Positions 16,970-26,331 of a stretch of 64,000 bases of DNA are shown in pieces. The stretch is from Hippea maritima DSM 10411. Its GTDB lineage: Bacteria > Campylobacterota_A > Desulfurellia > Desulfurellales > Hippeaceae. How positions within the stretch are numbered: the stretch's first letter is position 1; the number at the start of each line of letters is the position of its first letter. The position numbers were made by a program, and so were the translations under genes. Location of the stretch: the NCBI RefSeq assembly GCF_000194135.1, contig NC_015318.1:510501-574500 (forward strand), in the 5' to 3' direction. The notes under the pieces are model-generated. The model ran no database searches. It worked only from the letters and a program-made list of their open reading frames with translations, and was not told the origin of the DNA.

Positions 16970-18724
16970 TTATCTCTTTGCTTTATACATGGCTTTATCT
17001 GCCAATTCCAATGCTTTATTAAAGTCCTCAGCATCGTCAGGTATAAAAGCATATCCTATGCTTGCTGTTATTTTTACAGTTGTGCCGCTAATTTTTAGGC
17101 CTGAGTTGTTTAGCTCATCTTTTAATTCTTTCAAGAGTTCCAAGAGTTTCTCTTCTTCTGCACTTTCCACAATAATTAAAAATTCCTCACCGCCGTATCT
17201 TACTATTAAATCAGAACTGCGCTTAAAGTGGTTTTTTAGGCTGTTGGCTACAAATTTCAATACTTCATCTCCAGCTAAGTGCCCGTATGTGTCATTTATC
17301 TTTTTAAAGTCATCCAGATCTATCATCACTACTGCTATTTTTGAGTTAAGCCTTTTTGCTGTAGATAGAATAGTGGGAATGATTTCTTCTAAGAATCTTC
17401 TATTATAGAGCCCAGTTAATTTGTCTTTCAATGAAAGTTCTTTTAGAGTCTGTGTTAATCGTTTAATATTTAAGCTGTGAGCTATGCTTTGTATAAATCT
17501 GTTTATAACTTTTTTCATTGTTGCATTTGTGGATATGTTTGAATTTAATACCATTTCAATTGCCCCCATCAGTGAATCACCTGAAAATATGGGGTAGCAT
17601 ACATACTCTTGATTGTTGGGGCATTTTTCATTTAATATAACTCCTCTTCTTACGGCTTTTAGACATTTTTGCGTATAGCCACACATTATTTTTCCTTCTT
17701 TTATAACTGGTATTAGATTTGAATCCTTTTCTTTATATACGGAAAAATTATTTAATTTAAACTCATTTTTAAGTAGATCTGCAATCAATAAAAATATTTC
17801 CTCTTCGGTTTCACAGAGGTCTATATCCTCTTTAAACTTCAACAGTCTGGTAGTGTTTTCAATATAGTTATTTATGTTGGATACAAGTTTGCCTACAGGT
17901 CCTTCCGTTGATGAGGTAGGTAATTTCATATGTATACTTATCTCATCCTCTATTAGCTTTTTAGAAACATCAGCTATCTTTTCTACAGAGCGCATCATTT
18001 TTATTATGAGTATATAAACGACTAAAAATGAAATGACAGAAAATAGTACCCCTGGTATTAAACTTTTTATGGCATTTTCTATGAATGCCTTCTGTTGTTT
18101 TTCTTTGTAGGCTTCTACGGCATCATCGATATCCTTCAAATAAAAGCCACTGCCTATAATCCATTTAAAAGAAGGTATGCTTTTTACATAAGATATCTTT
18201 TTGTAAACTTTATTCTTTTCACCTGATGGGTAATACCATTCATATTCTATAAAGTCGCCGTTTTTTATTCTTAAGGTTTCAAGTATTTCTTTTAAAATTT
18301 TATACGGTTTTTCCGGAAGTTTAAATATGTTTTTCCCCTCTATTGAAGGTTTAGGTGGATCAAGCAACATAGTGCCACCATATGTCATGCACCATACATA
18401 TCCAACTTTACCGTATTTTATTGTACTTATACCGTCTAAGGCTATCTCTTTGGCGTCTTGTAGAGTAACTTTTCCCTCCATTGCTAAATTTTGTGCTATA
18501 CTTATAATATTTTGTGCCACCTCAACAGCTGTTCTTGCCATATATTTATGCATTTGCAAGAGGTTATTTCTTTGGCTTTCTATCTGTTTTTGCATTTGTG
18601 CATATTGTGTAAAGAAGAAATATCCGTAGCCCAGTATACCAATTATAGATAATCCTATTATGTATGTAGCTATTATCTTAAACTTGAAGGATTTTTTAGA
18701 TATCTTTTCTATTAATTTGTTCAT
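16970..18724 (-). CDS. Cache-GAF-GGDEF diguanylate cyclase
   Basis: A 584-residue membrane sensor expected to make c-di-GMP. Order: transmembrane helix at about 18-38, periplasmic single-Cache domain (about 45-210, with GYVWCMTYGG), second membrane helix at about 222-242, HAMP-like linker, a cysteine-containing GAF-like domain (about 300-420; Cys348, 354, 368, 376) and a GGDEF domain with GGEEF at 511-515. The product-inhibition site RSSD is present at 502-505. All these features point to an active, feedback-inhibited enzyme. The GAF cysteines could bind metal or act as a redox sensor, which is inference. Confidence 0.9.
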   Translation of the reverse strand: MNKLIEKISKKSFKFKIIATYIIGLSIIGILGYGYFFFTQYAQMQKQIESQRNNLLQMHKYMARTAVEVAQNIISIAQNLAMEGKVTLQDAKEIALDGISTIKYGKVGYVWCMTYGGTMLLDPPKPSIEGKNIFKLPEKPYKILKEILETLRIKNGDFIEYEWYYPSGEKNKVYKKISYVKSIPSFKWIIGSGFYLKDIDDAVEAYKEKQQKAFIENAIKSLIPGVLFSVISFLVVYILIIKMMRSVEKIADVSKKLIEDEISIHMKLPTSSTEGPVGKLVSNINNYIENTTRLLKFKEDIDLCETEEEIFLLIADLLKNEFKLNNFSVYKEKDSNLIPVIKEGKIMCGYTQKCLKAVRRGVILNEKCPNNQEYVCYPIFSGDSLMGAIEMVLNSNISTNATMKKVINRFIQSIAHSLNIKRLTQTLKELSLKDKLTGLYNRRFLEEIIPTILSTAKRLNSKIAVVMIDLDDFKKINDTYGHLAGDEVLKFVANSLKNHFKRSSDLIVRYGGEEFLIIVESAEEEKLLELLKELKDELNNSGLKISGTTVKITASIGYAFIPDDAEDFNKALELADKAMYKAKR

Positions 18725-18775
18725 ACCTCAGTCCTTCTTTTCCAATTTAGCTAATCTGCACAAGCTTTTAAACAC

Positions 18776-18851
18776 AGTAAAGTAAATTATACAATTTTAT
18801 TCTTTTGAATGGAAGTATTTATATTAACTAAAGTAAATTTTATTTTACTTT
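18776..18851. promoter_or_regulatory. Repeated operator-like sequences between divergent genes
   Basis: Two direct copies of A(G/C)TAAAGTAAATT occur at 18776-18788 and 18827-18839. The second is also one arm of an inverted repeat AAAGTAAA (18830-18837) / TTTACTTT (18844-18851). The first copy overlaps a minus-strand TATAAT (18791-18786) that could be the -10 of the GGDEF gene, although its -35 is poor. The region separates the GGDEF gene from the GntR-like regulator gene, so these are candidate sites for that regulator. Confidence 0.45.
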
Positions 18852-18935
18852 TTTATAGGCGACAAAAAGAAGATTCGCATATGTTTTTATTGTCAATGAA
18901 TAAATTATTTTAAAGGTTAAATCTATTGATTTTTC

Positions 18936-18963
18936 TTGACAATTACTAATTTATTTTTAAAAT
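18936..18963 (+). promoter_or_regulatory. Promoter of the GntR-hyu-TRAP operon
   Basis: TTGACA (18936-18941), 16 bases, TAAAAT (18958-18963). The predicted RNA start falls about three bases before the ATG at 18973, so the leader is almost absent. TTGACAAT here is the inverse of ATTGTCAA at 18889-18896. The 248-base gap 18725-18972 holds nothing else I can name. Confidence 0.55.
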
Positions 18964-18972
18964 TGATTTAAG

Positions 18973-19917
18973 ATGTGTGATCAAATTAAAGTAAATATCG
19001 ATAAATTTTTCATAAAGCATGAGATAGTTAAGTTAAAATTAATTTTAAAAGCGATAGAAAACCCACAGCATAAACTACCCCCTGCAAGGGATATAGCAAT
19101 CCATGATAAGGTTAGTGAACTCACTGTAAAGAAAGTAGAGAAGGAATTGGTTCAAAAAGGGTATCTGATAAGTAACAAAAAAGGTGGTACGAGAACCACA
19201 AGCAAATTTACAAAACAGCAGATATCCAATTTTATAAGTTCCAAAGAGGCTTTTAAGTCTTCAGTTGAATCTTTAATTAAAAGTGGTTTTAGTGAAGAAG
19301 ATATACTTTCTTTAGTTTATGATGTGTTATCACATGCAAAAAGAAATCAATCCAATATAATATACACAGAAAAAGATGAGGCTATAGCCATATTTGCCAA
19401 GTCTCAAATAGAGGATTCTATAGGTTGTGGCGTAGGTTTTAAACCGTTTGATACACTAAAGTCTGAGCTGTCGAACAGGGCTTTAGAAAATAAAATTATA
19501 GTTGCACCTTTCTTTTGCTCTCCTCAGCTTGAGAGTTTTATATACGAGGAGGTAAAACTTGTTCCACTCAGGGCAACTCATCCACTTGAGGGATTGGCAG
19601 AGAATAAAGAGATTCCTTTTGGCAGCAGGATATTCTACATAGCAGCCTCAAAGATGGATAAGGAAAACTCAATTAGTGTGTACCAAGATGTTTTAAAGGA
19701 TAGATTTAGACTCTATGTTTATACCCAGGATGAAATTTTAGCAAATAGACATTTCTTAAGTTTTGCAGATGTTGTTGTTGGTTATAGTTGGATTGTAAAG
19801 AATAATGAATTCCTTTTTAAAAACATCAAACATGTTGTTAGTAGGAATAGATTTTACGATGATGAAGGCTTGGAGATGATAAAGTATTTGCTTGAGAGTA
19901 TCTCGGAGGAAGATTAA
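18973..19917 (+). CDS. GntR-type winged-helix regulator with unusual effector domain
   Basis: The N-terminal 75 residues form a GntR-like winged helix (LPPARDIAIHDKVSELTVKK, then the wing GYLISNKKGGTRT). The remaining 240 residues do not match the usual FadR, UTRA or aminotransferase partners. They include a periplasmic-binding-protein-like alternation of strands and helices (VVAPFF-like IIVAPFFCSPQ, VVVGYSWIVKN), so a ligand-binding role is likely. The gene opens the hyuA-hyuB-TRAP operon and ends right at the hyuA ATG, which suggests it controls that operon. It lacks a clear ribosome-binding site. Confidence 0.75.
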   Translation: MCDQIKVNIDKFFIKHEIVKLKLILKAIENPQHKLPPARDIAIHDKVSELTVKKVEKELVQKGYLISNKKGGTRTTSKFTKQQISNFISSKEAFKSSVESLIKSGFSEEDILSLVYDVLSHAKRNQSNIIYTEKDEAIAIFAKSQIEDSIGCGVGFKPFDTLKSELSNRALENKIIVAPFFCSPQLESFIYEEVKLVPLRATHPLEGLAENKEIPFGSRIFYIAASKMDKENSISVYQDVLKDRFRLYVYTQDEILANRHFLSFADVVVGYSWIVKNNEFLFKNIKHVVSRNRFYDDEGLEMIKYLLESISEED

Positions 19918-21906
19918 ATGGAAATAATAGGTGTCGATACGGGTGGTACGTTTACCGATTTTATTTACAAAACCGATGAGGGAAAGTGGGGGGTATATAA
20001 ACTCCTATCCACACCGGCCAATCCAGCCGAAGCTGTACTTGAGGGTATAAAAAAAATAGTAAGAGGTGAAAAATTTAAGGTGATTCACGGCTCTACTGTT
20101 GCAACCAATGCTATACTTGAAAGGAAAGGGGCCTATGCAGCTTTTATAACAAATAGTGGATTTGAGGACATTATAGAAATAGGAAGACAGAACAGGAGTA
20201 GACTGTACGATTTATTTTACAAAAGAGAGGAGCCACTTGTGCCTTCTGAGCTTAGGTTTGGTGTATCTTCAAGAGTTAACTCAGAAGGTGAGGTAGTTGA
20301 AGATATTGACGATGAAGAGCTTGAAAATATTGTTAAAAAGCTTGAGGATGCGAAGGCTGAATCGGTTGCTGTTTGTTTTTTGTTTTCCTATTTAAACCCA
20401 GAACATGAGATTAAAGTTAAAAGTGCTGTAGAAAGGTTAAGTCTACCTGTGTCTCTATCGCATCAAATATTGGCTGAATTCAGAGAGTATGAAAGAGCAT
20501 CAACTACAATTATAAATGCCTATGTTTCCCCCAAGATGAAGCGCTATCTTTACAACATAATGGATGAACTTAAGGATAATGAGTTGAGGATAATGCAGTC
20601 AAATGGTGGAAGTATCTCGGCTCAAACGGCATCAGATGAATCTGTTAGGACAATCCTGTCTGGGCCTGCCGGTGGTGCGGTTGGAGCTTTTGAAATAGGC
20701 AAAATGGCAGGGTATTCTAGACTTATAACATTTGATATGGGTGGTACATCAACCGATGTTTCATTGATAGATGGCAGACTGCCACTGACTTTTGAATCGG
20801 AAATTGGTGGTTTTCCGGTTAAAGTGCCCATGATTGATATACATACCGTTGGAGCTGGGGGTGGTTCCATTGCTTATTTAGATGCTGGGGGGTCTTTGAA
20901 GGTAGGACCGGAGAGTGCCGGGGCTGATCCTGGGCCTATATGTTATGGTAAAGGTGAAAGAATTACTGTAACTGATGCCAACCTTTATCTTGGTAGATTA
21001 GTGCCTGAGTTTTTCCTGGGTGGCAATATGAGGCTTGATAGGGATAGATTAACTAAATATTTCTCGTTAATGTCTAAAGAACTCAATATGGATGAAATTG
21101 AGCTGGCAGAGGGTATTCTTACAGTGGCGAATACTTCAATGGAAAGAGCAATAAGGGTAATTTCTGTAGATAGAGGCTATGATCCAAGGGAGTTTGTGCT
21201 ATTTTCCTTTGGTGGTGCCGGTGGAATGCATGCTACTTTTTTGGCTAAATTATTGAGAATTCCAAAGGTGTTTGTTCCAAAAAATCCAGGTATTTTATCT
21301 GCCATTGGCATGTTAATGGCAGATGTTGTTAAAGATTACTCCTTAACGGTTATGTTAAAGGCAGAAAACACAAATTATACTAAACTAAATAGTTTATTTG
21401 AGCCTTTAGTAGAAAAAGGACTTGAAGATTTAAAAAACGAAGGTGTTAATAAAAAGATAAGAATAGAAAAGTATTTAGATATGAGATATTTGGGTCAATC
21501 CTACGAAATAGTTGTGCCGTTTGAAGAGGATTACTTGAATTTATTTCACAGTTTACACCAAAGAACATATGGCTATGCTGATAAGAGCAAGAGGGTTGAG
21601 ATAGTAAATATAAGGGTCAGGGCTATAGGCATACCATCAAAACCTGTTTTTGAAACTATGCGCTGTGGCTCATCCAAGTTAAAAAGCGATGCTATTTTGG
21701 GTTATAGAGATGTTGTGTTTGACGGTAGCTTTTATAAAACGGCTATAATAGACAGAGATAAGCTTGCATGCGGTAACGTTGTTGAGGGGCCTGCAGTTGT
21801 GGTGGAGTATTCATCGACCATTGTTTTACCTTTTTATTCTAAGGCAGGTGTGGATAAATATGGCAACCTCATAATCGATATTGAAGGGGCAGAAAATGAA
21901 GGTTAA
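19918..21906 (+). CDS. hyuA: Hydantoinase/oxoprolinase subunit A (HyuA family)
   Basis: ATP-dependent amide-ring hydrolase subunit. The N-terminal Hydant_A_N region has the actin-fold phosphate loop GVDTGGTFTDF (residues 5-15). The Hydantoinase_A core follows with TFDMGGTSTDVSL and an EYERASTTIINAYVSP segment. At 662 residues it is normal for HyuA. The family acts on N-methylhydantoin, 5-oxoproline, related lactams or, with a third subunit, acetone or acetophenone. No third subunit is present, which favours a ring hydrolase. GGAGG precedes the ATG. hyuB overlaps the 3' end by 11 bases. Confidence 0.92.
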   Translation: MEIIGVDTGGTFTDFIYKTDEGKWGVYKLLSTPANPAEAVLEGIKKIVRGEKFKVIHGSTVATNAILERKGAYAAFITNSGFEDIIEIGRQNRSRLYDLFYKREEPLVPSELRFGVSSRVNSEGEVVEDIDDEELENIVKKLEDAKAESVAVCFLFSYLNPEHEIKVKSAVERLSLPVSLSHQILAEFREYERASTTIINAYVSPKMKRYLYNIMDELKDNELRIMQSNGGSISAQTASDESVRTILSGPAGGAVGAFEIGKMAGYSRLITFDMGGTSTDVSLIDGRLPLTFESEIGGFPVKVPMIDIHTVGAGGGSIAYLDAGGSLKVGPESAGADPGPICYGKGERITVTDANLYLGRLVPEFFLGGNMRLDRDRLTKYFSLMSKELNMDEIELAEGILTVANTSMERAIRVISVDRGYDPREFVLFSFGGAGGMHATFLAKLLRIPKVFVPKNPGILSAIGMLMADVVKDYSLTVMLKAENTNYTKLNSLFEPLVEKGLEDLKNEGVNKKIRIEKYLDMRYLGQSYEIVVPFEEDYLNLFHSLHQRTYGYADKSKRVEIVNIRVRAIGIPSKPVFETMRCGSSKLKSDAILGYRDVVFDGSFYKTAIIDRDKLACGNVVEGPAVVVEYSSTIVLPFYSKAGVDKYGNLIIDIEGAENEG

Positions 21907-23467
21907 CCCTATACTTCTTGAGGTATTTAAGAATAAACTATCTTCTGTAGCCGATGAAATGGGTGTTTCTTTAAATAGAACTGCTTTTTCTGCAAATATA
22001 AAGGAAAGAAGGGATTTTTCCTGTGCGGTGTTTGATGAAAATGGCGATATGATAGCCCAGGCTGCCCATATTCCTGTACATCTTGGTTCTATGCCCATGT
22101 CTGTTAAAGCAGCAATATCGGAGTTTGATTTCAAAGAAGGGGATATGGTGGTGCTAAACGACCCCTTCAAGGGTGGCACGCACCTACCTGATATAACTAT
22201 TGTTGCCGGTGTTTTTGTTGATGGTGAAGAAAAACCCGTTTTTTATGTGGCAAACAGAGCTCACCATGCAGATGTAGGTGGTATGAGCTCAGGTTCTATG
22301 CCTTTATCAAGCAATATATTCCAAGAGGGTGTTATCATTCCTCCGCTTAAACTTGTTGAAAATGGTCAGATAAACGAGAGTGTATTTAAGTTGTTCCTGA
22401 ACAATGTTAGGACGCCTTATGAAAGAGAGGGTGATTTTAAAGCTCAAATAATGGCTAATTTGACAGGTATTAAGCGTATTAAAGAAATGGTAGATAAGTA
22501 TTCTCTTAATACGGTGAAACTATATGCGAAAGAATTAATGGATTATTCAGAAAGAATAATGAGAAAAACAATTCTTGAAATCCCGGATGGTACATATTCT
22601 TTCGTAGATTTTTTGGATGACGATGGAATTGAAAGACAAAATATAAAGATTCAGTTGGATTTAACGATAGACAGTGATAATGCAATTTTGGATTTTACAA
22701 AATCTGACAATCAGGTAATGGGTAGCGTGAATGCCGTGTATGCCATAACACTTTCTGCCGCTTTGTATGTGTTTAGGTGCTTGGTTGAACAGAACATACC
22801 CACAAACACAGGCTGTTTAAGGCCTCTTAATCTCATTACAAGGAAGGGTAGTGTTGTTGATGCAGTTTTTCCGTCTGCTGTTGCTGGTGGGAATGTGGAA
22901 ACATCTCAGAGAATAGTAGATGTTATTTTGGGAGCTCTCTCAAAAGCAGTTCCGGAAAAGATACCAGCTGCAAGCCAAGGAACAATGAACAATATAGCAA
23001 TTGGAGGTATTAATGAATTAAATGGTGAACCCTTTGCTTACTATGAAACATTGGGTGGCGGTATGGGTGCATCAAACAAACACCACGGTGAGAGTGCAAT
23101 TCATTCTCACATGACCAATACCCTAAATACACCTATCGAAGCATTAGAGTATAGCTATCCTTTTAGGGTTAGAAGATACTCTATAAGAAGAGGATCTGGT
23201 GGAAAAGGTAGATTTTGTGGAGGTGATGGACTTATTAGAGAGATAGAGCTACTCAATAAAGCTGAAATTACCGTTTTGTCTGAAAGAAGAAGGCTCTCTC
23301 CTTACGGTTTAGAGGGTGGTGAACCTGGTAATAGGGGCAGAAATGTTATAATAAGGAATTCCAAGGAGATGGATATGCCCCCAAAGTTTACGATGAAGTT
23401 GAATAAGGGTGATATTGTCAGGATAGAAACGCCGGGTGGCGGTGGCTATTTTAAATCAAATAAATGA
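21896..23467 (+). CDS. hyuB: Hydantoinase/oxoprolinase subunit B (HyuB family)
   Basis: Partner of HyuA in the ATP-dependent hydantoinase/oxoprolinase complex. The 523-residue protein has the family's early ERRDFSCAVFDENG segment, the HADVGGMSSGSMP motif and the C-terminal GGGMGASNKHHGESAIHSHMTN region. I place the start at ATG 21896, eight bases after AAGGGG, not at the upstream TTG. A TRAP transporter follows after 13 bases, so substrate uptake and ring opening are linked genetically. Confidence 0.92.
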   Translation: MKVNPILLEVFKNKLSSVADEMGVSLNRTAFSANIKERRDFSCAVFDENGDMIAQAAHIPVHLGSMPMSVKAAISEFDFKEGDMVVLNDPFKGGTHLPDITIVAGVFVDGEEKPVFYVANRAHHADVGGMSSGSMPLSSNIFQEGVIIPPLKLVENGQINESVFKLFLNNVRTPYEREGDFKAQIMANLTGIKRIKEMVDKYSLNTVKLYAKELMDYSERIMRKTILEIPDGTYSFVDFLDDDGIERQNIKIQLDLTIDSDNAILDFTKSDNQVMGSVNAVYAITLSAALYVFRCLVEQNIPTNTGCLRPLNLITRKGSVVDAVFPSAVAGGNVETSQRIVDVILGALSKAVPEKIPAASQGTMNNIAIGGINELNGEPFAYYETLGGGMGASNKHHGESAIHSHMTNTLNTPIEALEYSYPFRVRRYSIRRGSGGKGRFCGGDGLIREIELLNKAEITVLSERRRLSPYGLEGGEPGNRGRNVIIRNSKEMDMPPKFTMKLNKGDIVRIETPGGGGYFKSNK

Positions 23468-23480
23468 TGGGAGGTTGCAT

Positions 23481-24458
23481 ATGAGATTTTTTAGGGTTTT
23501 TGTGGTTTTATTAACTATTTTGTTTTTAAGCAGTTTTTCTAATGCAAAGACTATCAAAATGAACTTGAACTGTATCTATGGGCCAAATAGTATTCACACC
23601 GAAGGTGCTATGAAGTTTGCAGAGTTAGTTAAAAAGTATACCCATGGAAGCGTGGTTATTACAGTCTACCCCGGTGGTAGCTTAGGGTTTAAAGGCCCTG
23701 AACTTCTCCGTGTGGTTAGGGATGGACAGGTTCCTATGTCTGATATTTTAATGGGCGTTGTTTCAGGTAGTGAACATGTTTTTGGTGTAAGTTCTCTACC
23801 CAAACTGGTTAATTCTTATGAAGAGGCCTTCAAGCTGTATCAGGCGTTTAAGCCCCTATATGAGAAAGCTGCTCTAAGATGGAATCAAAAGTTTTTATAC
23901 GCCGCACCGTGGCCGCCCAGTGGTTTAGTTACAAAGGTTAAAATTGAGTCAGCCAAGGATTTGAAGGGTTTAAAGATAAGAACATACGACAAAAACGGTG
24001 CAAAGTTTTTAAGAATTTTGGGGGCAAATGCCGTTTCTATGCCGTGGGGTGAGGTTTATTCGGCTTTGAGAACAAACCTTATAAATGGCGTTTTGACTAG
24101 TGCAGAATCAACCAAAAACGGTAAGTTCTGGGAAGTTCTGAAGTATTTTTCACCGATAAACTACGCTTATCCTCTAAATATGGTTACCATAAACCTGGAT
24201 TACTGGAAGGCTTTGGATAAAAAGCAGCAACAGGCCATTCTTAGAGCAGCCAAAGAGACAGAAAAATATCAGTGGGCTTACTCTGAAAAAATAAACAATG
24301 AGGATTTAAAGATCATACAAGGGCACAGCATGGTGGTAAATGAGCCTACAGAGGAGTTTGAGAGGCAGATGGAGAAGGCTTCAAGGCAGTTGGTAGAGGA
24401 GTTTTTAGATAAGGCATCACCCTCTGAGAAGAAGATACTTAGAGAATTTATCAAGTAA
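23481..24458 (+). CDS. dctP: TRAP transporter substrate-binding protein (DctP family)
   Basis: Periplasmic solute receptor of a tripartite ATP-independent transporter. The chosen ATG (23481) has GGGAGG six bases upstream and begins a clear signal peptide (FFRVFVVLLTILFLSSFSNA) with cleavage after Ala near residue 23. The mature protein has the DctP fold, including the conserved Arg region GLKIRTYDKNGAKFLRILGA that usually contacts a substrate carboxylate. A longer reading from 23436 would overlap hyuB and bury the signal peptide. The substrate is probably an acid or cyclic amide used by HyuAB; this is inference from context. Confidence 0.92.
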   Translation: MRFFRVFVVLLTILFLSSFSNAKTIKMNLNCIYGPNSIHTEGAMKFAELVKKYTHGSVVITVYPGGSLGFKGPELLRVVRDGQVPMSDILMGVVSGSEHVFGVSSLPKLVNSYEEAFKLYQAFKPLYEKAALRWNQKFLYAAPWPPSGLVTKVKIESAKDLKGLKIRTYDKNGAKFLRILGANAVSMPWGEVYSALRTNLINGVLTSAESTKNGKFWEVLKYFSPINYAYPLNMVTINLDYWKALDKKQQQAILRAAKETEKYQWAYSEKINNEDLKIIQGHSMVVNEPTEEFERQMEKASRQLVEEFLDKASPSEKKILREFIK

Positions 24459-24937
24459 TGATTGAAAGGCTTATCGGTTGGATAGATAGGCTAAGTAATC
24501 TGTTTGCCTATCTATCCGCCTTTTTTCTAATTGTTATTATAGTTTTAATTGTTTCTAATATAGTTCTCATGAGCTTATTTAATAAATCGATTATGATTAC
24601 AGATGAGTATTCAGCCTATATGTTTGCTGCTTTTGTTATGTTTTCTGTATCCTATACACTAAAAGAGGGCGGGCATATAAAGATAACGGTTTTAACATCC
24701 AGACTTCCTGATGGTGTAGAAAGAATAGCTAAGTTTCTTACTACTACAATTGCATTTGCTCTGTCGATTTATATGTTTTATTTTTCTTGTGTTATGGTAT
24801 ATCAGGCGTATGTATATCAGATGAGGGCAGATACAGTTGCACAAACATTGCTCTGGATACCTCAACTATGTATGCCTATTGGTTTTTTTATTTTGTCTTT
24901 GCAGTTGATTTCCGAAATTCTAAAGGTGTTTAAATGA
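24458..24937 (+). CDS. dctQ: TRAP transporter small membrane subunit (DctQ family)
   Basis: A 159-residue protein with four transmembrane helices (about 15-38, 48-66, 85-108, 125-148), as in the DctQ family. It couples to the previous gene by one base (TAATG) and to dctM by ATGA. The conserved DEYSAYMFAAFVMFSVSYTL-like segment near residue 48 supports the call. Confidence 0.9.
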   Translation: MIERLIGWIDRLSNLFAYLSAFFLIVIIVLIVSNIVLMSLFNKSIMITDEYSAYMFAAFVMFSVSYTLKEGGHIKITVLTSRLPDGVERIAKFLTTTIAFALSIYMFYFSCVMVYQAYVYQMRADTVAQTLLWIPQLCMPIGFFILSLQLISEILKVFK

Positions 24938-26268
24938 TTTCTGATCCGTTAACACTTTTAGCTGTTATGATGATAATCTTGTTTGTGTTTTTGTTATCTG
25001 GTTTATGGATAGGCTTTTCTCTTTTTGCTACGGGTGTTGCAACTATGCTGCTTTACGATTTTACTTTACCCCCAACCATATCTATCTGGTCAAAAATAGG
25101 AGGGTTGATTGCAAATTCCTCCTGGAATAGTCTGGATTCCTGGTCTTTGGTTGCCCTTCCTTTGTTTGTGTTTATGGGAGAGATATTGTATCATACCGAT
25201 ATATCCAACAAATTGTTTAACGGCCTTTTGCCATGGTTTTCAAAAATACCTGGCAGGCTTTTACATCTCAATGTGGTTGCATGCTCTATGTTTGCCGCAG
25301 TATCGGGATCATCTGCCGCCACAACAGCAACAGTTGGTAAGATTACTTTAAATGAACTTAAAAAAAGAGGCTATTCAAAGAGTTTATCTGTTGGGTCGTT
25401 GGCTGGTGCTGGGACACTAGGATTTCTAATTCCGCCCAGCTTGATAATGATCATATACGGTGTAATGTCCAATGTTTCCATAGGCAAACTGTTTATTGCA
25501 GGGATCATACCCGGTTTGATGCTTGGCGGTTTGTATTCTTTTTATATCATGATTGCCTCTTTGATAAAGCCAAATGTTGTGCCTAAAGAGCAGGAGCAAT
25601 TTGGTTTAAAGGATAGGCTTGTTGCCCTTAAGGATATAATGCCTGTGTTTTTGCTGATCGTGCTTGTTTTGGGTAGCATATATATGGGCTTTGCAACACC
25701 AACAGAGGCTGCGGCTTTGGGTGTTGTGGGTGCTCTCCTTTTGGCGCTTATGTTCAGGAATCTTACTTGGGATAATTTTAAATTATCTGTAAAAAATTCA
25801 ATAAAGACCACTGTTATGATATCTTTCATTATGATGGGTGCAGCATTTTTGTCTCAGGTTGCCGGTTTTAGTGGCATAACAAGGTCGTTAAGTCTCTATG
25901 TTGCGCAGTCGCATTTAAGCCCCTATATGCTCCTTTTAATTGTTGGTTTTATGTATCTTCTGCTTGGAGCAATTTTAGATGGTGTTTCTATGGTTGTTAT
26001 GACTACGCCTATAATATTGCCCATCATGCAACGGGCGGGTTTTGAGGCTTTATGGTTTGGGATATTTTTGGTGATTATGGTGGAGCTTGCTCAGATTACA
26101 CCACCTGTTGGTTTTAGCCTTTTTGTGATAGAAGGTATTTCAGGCGAAAAAGTGAGTGATATAATAAAATACAGTTTTCCGTTTTTCCTAATTATGATTT
26201 TTGTGGTGGCAATCCTTGCTATATTTCCTCAGATTGTTTACTTTTTGCCTTCGCATATGATTAGATGA
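24934..26268 (+). CDS. dctM: TRAP transporter large permease subunit (DctM family)
   Basis: A 444-residue polytopic permease of the DctM family that drives sodium-coupled uptake with DctP and DctQ. It shows many hydrophobic helices, the early VALPLFVFMGEIL motif, the SGSSAATTATVG loop and GTLGFLIPPSLIMI. Last gene of the GntR-hyu-TRAP run; no clear terminator follows before the sir2 promoter. Confidence 0.93.
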   Translation: MISDPLTLLAVMMIILFVFLLSGLWIGFSLFATGVATMLLYDFTLPPTISIWSKIGGLIANSSWNSLDSWSLVALPLFVFMGEILYHTDISNKLFNGLLPWFSKIPGRLLHLNVVACSMFAAVSGSSAATTATVGKITLNELKKRGYSKSLSVGSLAGAGTLGFLIPPSLIMIIYGVMSNVSIGKLFIAGIIPGLMLGGLYSFYIMIASLIKPNVVPKEQEQFGLKDRLVALKDIMPVFLLIVLVLGSIYMGFATPTEAAALGVVGALLLALMFRNLTWDNFKLSVKNSIKTTVMISFIMMGAAFLSQVAGFSGITRSLSLYVAQSHLSPYMLLLIVGFMYLLLGAILDGVSMVVMTTPIILPIMQRAGFEALWFGIFLVIMVELAQITPPVGFSLFVIEGISGEKVSDIIKYSFPFFLIMIFVVAILAIFPQIVYFLPSHMIR

Positions 26269-26292
26269 TTAACCAATTTCCCCAAAGCTTTG

Positions 26293-26322
26293 TTTACTTT
26301 TGTGGTGTTTCTATGCTAAAAT
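26293..26322 (+). promoter_or_regulatory. Promoter of the Sir2 deacylase gene
   Basis: TTTACT (26293-26298), 18 bases, TAAAAT (26317-26322) with an upstream TGC giving an extended -10. The RNA would start about three bases before the ATG at 26332, and no ribosome-binding site is present. Confidence 0.5.
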
Positions 26323-26331
26323 AAGACTGCT

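Noticed and set aside
18889-18943. ATTGTCAA / TTGACAAT inverted pair as a regulator site
   Set aside because: The right arm is simply the -35 box, and the arms are 39 bases apart, so chance pairing is likely; it is only mentioned in the promoter entry.
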